Source: Parafrankia sp041008525 (lineage in GTDB: Bacteria; Actinomycetota; Actinomycetes; Frankiales; Frankiaceae). Taken from it: DNA of 64,000 bases. The notes under the pieces were generated by a model. The model was not told the origin of the DNA. It did not search any database and saw nothing but the letters and a program-made list of their open reading frames with translations. Each line of letters begins with the position of its first letter. Within the stretch, counting starts at the first letter, position 1. The position numbers and the translations under genes were made by a program. The stretch covers positions 25,797 to 89,796 of the forward strand of contig NZ_JBFLUG010000016.1 of assembly GCF_041008525.1 (NCBI RefSeq), written 5' to 3'. Of the stretch, positions 58,016-64,000 are shown one piece after another.

Positions 58016-60345
58016 CCATCGCCGCGACGCAACCTCACCGAGGTGAGCACGAGGGCGGCGGCGGCGAGGGCCAGACCGGTGGTCACGTCAAGGAGCCAGA
58101 TTCCGGCGCTGTGCTCCCAGAGACCGTCCACCGGATCGGTACGCAACGCCTCGTCACCCAGTTTGGAGACCTCGTTCAGGTCGCCGGTGGACGCCAGCGC
58201 CGCGAAGCCCCACCGGGCCGGCACGAACCAGGAAACCTGTTCCATCCCCCAGCGGCCGGCGACCGACACGAGGCCACCGGAGAGCACGAGCTGGGCCATC
58301 GTCACAAGAACCAGCACGGGCATCGCCTTGTCGGCGTTGTCGACGAGCGTCGAGACAAGCAGACCGATCATCATCGACGCGAATGCGGCGACAATCACCG
58401 CGACCAGGCATTCCGCCAGCGGAGAGCCCACCAGGGAGCCACTCTCCGGAGCTCGTCCGACCAGACCGATCAGCGTGAAGACAGCACCCTGCAGGGCGGT
58501 GACACCGGCCAGAACTATGATCTTGGAACCGAGGTAGGCCGCCCGGGACAGGCCGATCGTCCGTTCCCGGTGGTAGATGTCCCGCTCCTTGACGATCTCG
58601 CGGACCGAGTTCGCCATGCCCATGAAACAGGCACACAGCATCAGGACGACGAGCACCTTCATCGCGTCCGGATTGGGCCGGTCCGACAGGGAGCCCAGCC
58701 CGTCCGGCGCCGGGATCACCCGCGGGATGATCCCGAGCAGGAACGGGAAGGCCAGGATGAGGCGAAGGTAGGAGCGGTCCGCCAGCACCACCTTCAGGTA
58801 CCTGCGGGTAAGCGTCGCGAGCTGGGCGGCCACCGGCTGCTGACGCACGCGCGGCAGCCCCGCGGGTGCGGTCGTCCGCACGACCGGGGCGACGACGGCC
58901 GAGGGCACGAAGTACTCCGAAGCCCGGAACCGCGCCGCCAGTTCGGCGCCGGGTGTGTTTTCCAGCTTCCGGAACACCGCGGCGAAGTCGCGGAAGTCGT
59001 CTTTGCCGAAGAAGCGCAGTGCCCCGTCCGCCGGGCCGAAGTAGGCCACATGCCCGCCTGGGGCGAGCACCAGGATGTAGTCGCACAGATCCAGGAACAG
59101 CACACTGTGCGTCACCACGATGACCGTCCGGCCTCCCTCGTCCGCCGAGCCGGCGCCGCCGCCCTCCGCCAGGTTCCTCAGCGTCTCCATCACCGACTGG
59201 TCGTTCGCCGGATCGAGACCCGACGTGGGCTCGTCCAGGAAGAGCAACGACGGCCGGGTGAGCAGCTCCAACGCGACCGACGTCCGTTTTCGCTGCCCAC
59301 CGGACAGCCTGCCGACCGGGGTGTTCGCATGCGCGGTCAGGCCGAGCTCGCCGATGACCTCCTCGACCCGCGACCTCCGCTCCTGGGCGGTGGTGTCCGC
59401 CGGGAACCGCAGCTCCGCCCCGTACCGGAGTGCTTCGCGCACGGTGAGCTGGGCGTGCAGCGGGTCGGCCTGCGGGACGTACCCGATACGCCGCCGCAGG
59501 TCGTCGTACTCGGCGTACAGATCCTGTCCCGCGTACTTCACGGTGCCGACGTCCGCCCGGCGGAAGCCCGTGAGAGCCTGGAGGAGCGTCGACTTCCCCG
59601 CTCCGCTGGGACCGACCACCCCGAGCACCGAGCGGCCCGGCAACCGGAAGGTCACGTCGTGCAGGAGCTGCTTCGCCCCGGCGAACACCGAGACACCCTG
59701 CGCCTCGAACGCCACGTCGCCGGAATCGACGTACTCGACCAGCGAGTCACCCTCGAGCTGGTACAGATGGTGACCGATAGCGATCACGTCACGCTGAGCA
59801 ACCCACACCCTCTTCACACGCTTTCCATTGACGAAGGTCCCGTTCGCCGAGTCGAGATCGACGATCTCGATGCCGGCCGGGCCGACCGACAGTTCGGCGT
59901 GGTAACGCGACGCAAGCAGGTCCGACACCCAGATGTCGTTGCCGCGCGCACGGCCCAGGCGCGTCGTCCCGGTCCGTACCGGGTGCAGCCGCTGACAGGC
60001 ATGCGCGGCGGCGGTGCCAGGCGCCGTTTCGACATCCATCTCGACCGGGCTGGGGGCGAGGACCAGCTCCGGGCCGTCTGCGGCACCGAGCCGGAAGCGA
60101 ACCTCGGCACGGCGCACGGTGGTGGTGTCCCCCATCCGGTACCCGGCCTGCCACAGCCCGTTCGTACTGACATCTCGGACATGCCAGCCGTCCGCCACCG
60201 GTTCGAGCACGAGATGACGCCGGGAGACCCGGACGTCCCTGATGACGATGTCCGTGTCGTACGCACGGCCGACCACGCACCTCGCGTCCCCCAGCAGCGT
60301 CGCATGGCCCGCCGGGCTGGTCACGGTCAGCGTGGTCCGAACCAT
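57976..60345 (-). CDS. Twin-FHA ABC-G type transporter (Rv1747-like)
   Basis: This 789-residue fusion has, in order: FHA domain 1 (about 5-90; VGRAYDTDIVIRDVRVSRRH), FHA domain 2 (about 115-205; LGRARGNDIWVSDLLASRYH, then SANGTFVNGKRV), an ATPase (about 225-450; Walker A GPSGAGKST, signature LSGGQRK, Walker B LLFLDEPTSGLD), and an ABC2-type membrane domain with six helices (about 540-780). The layout matches mycobacterial Rv1747, whose FHA domains bind phosphothreonines placed by PknF and which affects cell-envelope lipids. I chose ATG 60345, with GAGGGG 6 bases upstream; the frame opens farther out at 60519 with no homology. It probably responds to a Ser/Thr kinase such as the one at 25174. 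It converges on the response regulator with a 40-base overlap. Confidence 0.93.
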   Translation of the reverse strand: MVRTTLTVTSPAGHATLLGDARCVVGRAYDTDIVIRDVRVSRRHLVLEPVADGWHVRDVSTNGLWQAGYRMGDTTTVRRAEVRFRLGAADGPELVLAPSPVEMDVETAPGTAAAHACQRLHPVRTGTTRLGRARGNDIWVSDLLASRYHAELSVGPAGIEIVDLDSANGTFVNGKRVKRVWVAQRDVIAIGHHLYQLEGDSLVEYVDSGDVAFEAQGVSVFAGAKQLLHDVTFRLPGRSVLGVVGPSGAGKSTLLQALTGFRRADVGTVKYAGQDLYAEYDDLRRRIGYVPQADPLHAQLTVREALRYGAELRFPADTTAQERRSRVEEVIGELGLTAHANTPVGRLSGGQRKRTSVALELLTRPSLLFLDEPTSGLDPANDQSVMETLRNLAEGGGAGSADEGGRTVIVVTHSVLFLDLCDYILVLAPGGHVAYFGPADGALRFFGKDDFRDFAAVFRKLENTPGAELAARFRASEYFVPSAVVAPVVRTTAPAGLPRVRQQPVAAQLATLTRRYLKVVLADRSYLRLILAFPFLLGIIPRVIPAPDGLGSLSDRPNPDAMKVLVVLMLCACFMGMANSVREIVKERDIYHRERTIGLSRAAYLGSKIIVLAGVTALQGAVFTLIGLVGRAPESGSLVGSPLAECLVAVIVAAFASMMIGLLVSTLVDNADKAMPVLVLVTMAQLVLSGGLVSVAGRWGMEQVSWFVPARWGFAALASTGDLNEVSKLGDEALRTDPVDGLWEHSAGIWLLDVTTGLALAAAALVLTSVRLRRGDGQAGGRAGSRPDW

Positions 60346-61164
60346 GGGTGTCCCCTCTGTGCTGTGCCGACGCACGCGCCGGGAGCCGGCTGACCGCGGC
60401 GGACGGTGATCGCCATCCCGACCCCTCCGGGCTGCCTTTCCTGCCCGCCGATCTCTCGGATTCGGGCAGGCCACGGCGACCGCACGAGAAGGGAGGACAT
60501 CAGAAATGATCCTTTTCAAGAATTTCGATCCGGCCGCACCAGTTCACATTTTCTCATTTACGCTGGCACCTGTGGGGACCACCGCGCACCTGCCACGGCC
60601 AGCCCGGCGCGATGTTTCCGCCGACCGCCAGGGAACCTCTCCGGCCGTGTCCGCCAGGATATCTTTTCGATGACCGGACGCTCACATCAGTACGCGGAAC
60701 CGGCGATGATCCCGAGAATCCGTCGTAACAGGGTCGGCGGCCCACCCGGCTGTCCACACGGGGTGCCCGCCCAGGCCAGCAGCGCGGCCGGTCCACACGA
60801 GAGAAGAATGTCGCATCTCGCGAAGGCAGCGGCACTTCCTGTCGCGGGCACAGGGAGGGCCTCCTGATCTTCTCGGGTATGCAACAAAGATTGTTGCAGG
60901 ACCAGGCGGATGCTGTCGTCGTCCAGACGCAGCAACCTCGGCTACTACACATGCAGTACGCACCGCCCGGCCCTTCGCCTCGGACACCACGGCCCTGCCC
61001 AGGCGAGAGACTGACGCCTCCCTCGGCCATCCCGGTCGGCCTGGTACTGCGTTCTCAGTAGTCGGATGCCTGCCGACGGACGACGACGGGCGGGCCGCGC
61101 TCGGTCATGCTTGGCGGTACCGCGATCATGCGTGCCTCAGTTCACGCTGACGAAGGGACGAACT
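60346..61164. other. Long non-coding stretch between the FHA-ABC and P450 genes
   Basis: About 820 bases without a convincing gene: the open frames are short, rich in Cys, Arg and Pro, and show no conserved motif. Notable content is an AT-richer tract at 60504-60560 that could be the FHA-ABC promoter, a GTACTGCA near-match on the minus strand at 60952-60959, and the TACTG-N6-CAGTA palindrome at 61045-61060. AAGGGA at 61153-61158 is the Shine-Dalgarno sequence for the P450. A small RNA or long leader cannot be excluded. Confidence 0.55.
61045..61060. promoter_or_regulatory. TACTG-N6-CAGTA inverted repeat before the P450
   Basis: TACTG (61045-61049) and CAGTA (61056-61060) are exact inverted repeats. 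With the one at 53518-53533 it shares 14 of 16 bases. It also contains the GTACTGCG octamer (61044-61051) seen upstream of the kinase and second MMPL. It lies 104 bases before the P450 start. A common TetR-like regulator is plausible but unproven. Confidence 0.65.
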
Positions 61165-62457
61165 GTGACCGACTTCGAGGCGATGGACTTCTTCCGGGAC
61201 GAGGCGCTCGTCGCGGACCCGTATCCCTATCTCGACGCGCTGCGGGGGCAGTGCCCGGTGCGGCGGGAGCATCACCACGACGTGGTGATGGTGACCGGTT
61301 ACGAGGAGGCGGTGGAGATCTTCCATGACAACCGGACCTTCTCGTCCTGCATCTCGGTGACGGGCCCGTTCCCCGGGTTCCCGGTCCCCCTCGAGGGCTA
61401 CGACATCTCGGGGCTGATCGAGCAGTACCGCGACCAGCTCCCGATGAACGACCAGCTCCCCACGATGGACCCGCCGACCCACACGGATCATCGCGCTCTG
61501 CTGATGAAACTCATCACCCCGAAGCGCCTCAAGGAGAACGAGGCCCTCATGTGGGAACTGGCCGACCGCATGCTCGACCCGTTCCTGGCCGCCGGGGAGG
61601 GCGATGTCATCAGCGGCTTCGCCGGGCCGTTCACGCTCCTGGTCATCGCAGACCTCCTCGGCGTGCCCGAGGAGGACCAAGAGGAGTTCCTCGACCGGTT
61701 GCAGCGCCAGCCGCAGGCCGAGAGCGGCGTCGGGGGCACCGGCGAGGAGACCCTGCACCACAGCCCGCTGGAGTTCCTCTACGGCAGGTTCACCACCTAC
61801 ATCGAGGATCGTCGGCACAGCCCCCGCGCCGACGTGCTGACCCAGCTGGCAGCCGCGACGTTCCCGGACGGATCGACCCCCGCGGTCATCGACGTGGTCA
61901 GGGTCGCGGCGAACCTCTTCGCCGCAGGCCAGGAGACCACCGTCCGCCTCCTCAGCTCCGCGCTGAAGATCCTGGCCGAGAAGCCCGACCTGCAGCGCCA
62001 GCTGCGCGCGGAACGCCACCGCATCCCGAACTTCGTCGAGGAGACCCTGCGGCTGGAGAGCCCGGTCAAGGGCGACTTCCGGCTCGCCCGCGTCCCGGCC
62101 ACCGTCGGCGGGGTCGACCTCCCCGCCGGCACCACGGTGATGGTGGTCAACGGCGCCGCGAACCGCGACCCGCGCCGGTTCGAGGACCCGGGCACCTTCG
62201 ACGTCGCCCGCACCAACGCCCGCCAGCATCTGGCCTTCGGACGCGGCATCCACAGCTGCCCGGGCGCGCCGCTGGCCCGCGCCGAGGCCCGCGCCGGCAT
62301 CGAACGGCTCCTCGAACGCACCACCGACATCCGGATCAGTGAGCGGGTACACGGGCCGGCGGACAACCGCCGTTACGACTACATGCCCACCTTCATCCTG
62401 CGCGGGCTGACCAGTCTTCACCTGGAGTTCGACCTCGTGGCGGACAGCGCCCGATGA
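61165..62457 (+). CDS. Cytochrome P450 monooxygenase
   Basis: This 430-residue bacterial class I P450 has the I-helix oxygen-activation motif AAGQETT (253-259; Gln replaces a small residue in the usual AGxxT), the K-helix ExxR as E293-T-L-R296, and the heme loop FGRGIHSCPGAPLARAE with heme-ligating C365. The start is GTG 61165 with AAGGGA upstream; the frame runs 33 codons farther but the P450 begins here (VTDFEAMDFFRDEALVADPYPYL). It has no membrane anchor, so it is soluble. No ferredoxin or ferredoxin reductase gene is next to it, so electrons must come from elsewhere. The substrate is unknown. Confidence 0.93.
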   Translation: MTDFEAMDFFRDEALVADPYPYLDALRGQCPVRREHHHDVVMVTGYEEAVEIFHDNRTFSSCISVTGPFPGFPVPLEGYDISGLIEQYRDQLPMNDQLPTMDPPTHTDHRALLMKLITPKRLKENEALMWELADRMLDPFLAAGEGDVISGFAGPFTLLVIADLLGVPEEDQEEFLDRLQRQPQAESGVGGTGEETLHHSPLEFLYGRFTTYIEDRRHSPRADVLTQLAAATFPDGSTPAVIDVVRVAANLFAAGQETTVRLLSSALKILAEKPDLQRQLRAERHRIPNFVEETLRLESPVKGDFRLARVPATVGGVDLPAGTTVMVVNGAANRDPRRFEDPGTFDVARTNARQHLAFGRGIHSCPGAPLARAEARAGIERLLERTTDIRISERVHGPADNRRYDYMPTFILRGLTSLHLEFDLVADSAR

Positions 62458-62751
62458 AGGCCTCTATGTAATCACCGAAAAGTAATGAACCTGCTCGTCG
62501 AGCGATGCATCCGAGTGGGCCGCAGCGGAAAACATCCACCCGCCACCGCGTCTCCCCGCACATTCCGCTGGCCACTGTCGTGATCAATACCGGCGTCCGC
62601 CGGACCCGTCGATCCCCTCGCCGCCGGTGCCGACAGGGACGAGGCGATGACAACGATCATGTGCGCGTCGGCGAGGCAGTGATCAAAGGGTCGGTTTCGG
62701 CCTGGTGACGGCCGTACTGCCCGAGGCCTTCGTTGTCCGAACGGTGCGGGT
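62458..62751. other. Gap between convergent P450 and SDR genes
   Basis: No gene is supported. The first 35 bases past the P450 stop are AT-rich. G+C-rich inverted repeats are present but none is good enough to call as a terminator. Confidence 0.4.
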
Positions 62752-63639
62752 TCAGGCCGGTCGGATCGCACCGATCCTCGCCAGGAGGCTTTCGGATTCG
62801 GTCCAGAGGCGAGCGGCGGCGGCGTCGTCCTGCGCGGCTTCGGAGGGTGTTTCCTCTGCCTTGTCGTGAAAGTAGCGTCCGGCCGGGCGGCCGCCTTCGG
62901 GTGAGGTGGCGAGCCAGAGCAGTGTTTCGGCGGCTTCGTCGGGTGGTGCCGTGTCTGCCGCGGCCATGTGGGCCCGCATCGCCGCGTCCCCGTGTGCGGC
63001 GAAGTTGCTGGCGACCACACCGGGATGCATGGCCTGGGCGACGATCCCGTCCGGCCCGAACCGCCGTGCCAGCTCGCGGGTGAAGAGGATGTTCGCGAGC
63101 TTGGCCCGGCAGTACGCGACAGCCGGATGGAAGTCGCCGAGGCTCTGCAGGTCGTCCCAGTCGAGCCCCGCGATCGTGCGGTGGCCGCTTGACGACACGG
63201 CGATCACCCGCGTGGAGCCGGGCGGCTGGCTGGCTGCGCTCCCCTTGAGCAGGGGCGTCAGCTCCCGGGTGAGCAGGAAGGGGGCGAGATGGTTGGCCGC
63301 GAAGGTCGCCTCGGTACCCTCAGCGGTGATGATCTTCCTGTCTCGCGCGCCGCCGGCGTTGTTGATGAGGACGTCGAGACGACCGGTGAGGTTCCGGAGC
63401 TCGCCGGCGACCCGCGTGACCTCCGCCATCAGAGCGAGGTCGCCGCGGATCATGGTGAAGGAGCCGTTCCCGCGCGCCGCTGCGGCGATCTCCGCTTCGG
63501 CTGCGGCGCTGCGTCGCGGATCGCGGCCGACGCCGATCACCTGCCAGCCGCGTTCCGCGAGCTTGCGGGCGGTCGCCCGCCCGATTCCCGAGCTGGCGCC
63601 CGTGACGGCCGCGACGGGGCGGTGTGCGTCGAGTTTCAG
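62752..63639 (-). CDS. Short-chain dehydrogenase/reductase with probable CTG start
   Basis: This protein of about 295 residues is of the retinol-dehydrogenase/WW-oxidoreductase style of SDR. Residues read from CTG 63639 give LKLDAHRPVAAVTGASSGIG, so the required TGxxxGIG cofactor motif lies upstream of the first ordinary start (GTG 63540). No ATG, GTG or TTG is in frame between 63639 and 63541. GGAGGG sits 6 bases before the CTG on the coding strand, and CTGA overlaps the stop of the TetR gene. Other motifs: NNAGGARD, catalytic Ser in IAVSSSGHR and YCRAKL. The enzyme is probably a NADP-dependent oxidoreductase of unknown substrate. Confidence 0.82.
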   Translation of the reverse strand: MKLDAHRPVAAVTGASSGIGRATARKLAERGWQVIGVGRDPRRSAAAEAEIAAAARGNGSFTMIRGDLALMAEVTRVAGELRNLTGRLDVLINNAGGARDRKIITAEGTEATFAANHLAPFLLTRELTPLLKGSAASQPPGSTRVIAVSSSGHRTIAGLDWDDLQSLGDFHPAVAYCRAKLANILFTRELARRFGPDGIVAQAMHPGVVASNFAAHGDAAMRAHMAAADTAPPDEAAETLLWLATSPEGGRPAGRYFHDKAEETPSEAAQDDAAAARLWTESESLLARIGAIRPA

Positions 63640-64000
63640 GGGGGTCCCTCCATGGTCTCTGGCGTGACCGGCGGCCGCGAGACGTCCTGGCGTGGCAGGA
63701 GGCCATCGAGCAGCAGGCGAACGGAGAACCGGATCCTCTCGTCCAGCTCGTAGTCCGTCGGCGTGTGACCGCTGACGATCGTTCTCACCGGGCCACTGAC
63801 CAGCATGCTCATGAAGACGGATGCGGCGAGTGCGGGGTTGGTGGGGGCGATCCTGCCGTCGGCGACCGCGCGCTCGAGCACGCCGGCGACGAACTCGATC
63901 ACCGGCCGGCCGCTCTGCTCGAAGCTGGCGGTGAAGATCTCGGGGAAACGGTAGCTCTCGGTGTTGATGATCCGCTGCAGGCGCAGGCCGTTGGGTGTCG
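63636..64000 (-). CDS. TetR-family regulator, C-terminal part (N-terminus beyond window)
   Basis: About 120 residues are visible, starting mid-protein: PNGLRLQRIINTESYRFPEIFTASFEQSGRPVIEFVAGVLERAVADGRI and continuing to the end. The pattern of RIINTESYRFPE followed by a LxxAVADGRIxxxNPxLAAxVF helix is typical of the ligand-binding domain of TetR/AcrR-type repressors. The DNA-binding domain lies right of the window. It overlaps the start of the SDR gene by CTGA, so the two are one operon, and it most likely regulates that SDR. Confidence 0.85.
   Translation of the reverse strand, partial: TPNGLRLQRIINTESYRFPEIFTASFEQSGRPVIEFVAGVLERAVADGRIAPTNPALAASVFMSMLVSGPVRTIVSGHTPTDYELDERIRFSVRLLLDGLLPRQDVSRPPVTPETMEGPP

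Noticed and set aside
60406..61030. Overlapping short frames on both strands in the gap before the P450
   Set aside because: They are rich in Cys, Arg and Pro, show no motif, lack good ribosome sites, and contradict each other.
62752..63540. SDR starting at GTG 63540
   Set aside because: It lacks the TGxxxGIG cofactor motif, which lies in frame just upstream.
1..64000. tRNA, rRNA or mobile elements
   Set aside because: I looked for tRNA-like T-arm sequences, transposase or integrase motifs and long terminal inverted repeats and saw none that stood up. A tRNAscan or ISfinder run would be decisive.

Overview
The window is very G+C-rich DNA with strong third-position GC, GTG and TTG starts, and ATGA/GTGA gene overlaps. 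Its gene families include MMPL lipid exporters, an LmeA-like protein, an FHA-ABC transporter resembling mycobacterial Rv1747, IclR and LacI regulators, a luciferase-like monooxygenase and a P450. This points to a filamentous or soil actinomycete. The condensed Liv transporter fusions make me favour a Frankia-like lineage, but that is inference. About 47 protein genes are supported. I saw no rRNA, tRNA, CRISPR array, insertion sequence or phage gene.

Layout. 1-6.1 kb: a branched-chain amino-acid type ABC importer condensed into three genes (lipoprotein cut by the window edge, permease-permease-ATPase fusion, MFS-ATPase fusion). 6.3-10 kb: a GH2 glycosidase divergent from its LacI regulator. 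10-14.4 kb: a two-component system divergent from an MMPL exporter. 14.5-18.8 kb: a MarR regulator divergent from a heterodimeric ABC exporter. 18.8-26.7 kb: a sulfatase, a PhyH-type oxygenase coupled to an ABC exporter, an MFS exporter and a membrane Ser/Thr kinase. 27-36.4 kb: an L-rhamnose operon (isomerase, aldolase/dehydrogenase fusion, kinase, lactate dehydrogenase, alpha-rhamnosidase) with a DeoR regulator. 36.5-43.6 kb: an oxidative sugar-acid operon (U32-like protein, enolase-superfamily dehydratase, alcohol dehydrogenase, aldehyde dehydrogenase, lactonase) with a divergent LacI regulator and a perfect 20-bp operator. 43.6-51.8 kb: a catabolic cluster with two IclR regulators, cupin, flavin reductase, SGNH hydrolase, luciferase-like monooxygenase and three SDRs. 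52-60.3 kb: an envelope cluster (LmeA-like, second MMPL, second two-component system, twin-FHA ABC transporter). 61-64 kb: a P450, an SDR that appears to start at CTG, and a TetR fragment.

How the genes fit together. Two themes alternate: export and envelope functions (two MMPLs, three ABC half-exporters, one DHA2 MFS, one ABC-G type), and scavenging of plant or soil carbon (glycosidases, rhamnose, sugar acids, a flavin-dependent monooxygenase pathway). The least-described items are: a 28-bp element shared by the promoters of the luciferase-like monooxygenase and a distant SDR in the IclR cluster; the U32-like protein heading the sugar-acid operon, where the expected ketodeoxy-acid enzyme is absent; a GTACTGCG element near the promoters of an MMPL, a P450 and the kinase; and a duplicated MMPL/two-component module.
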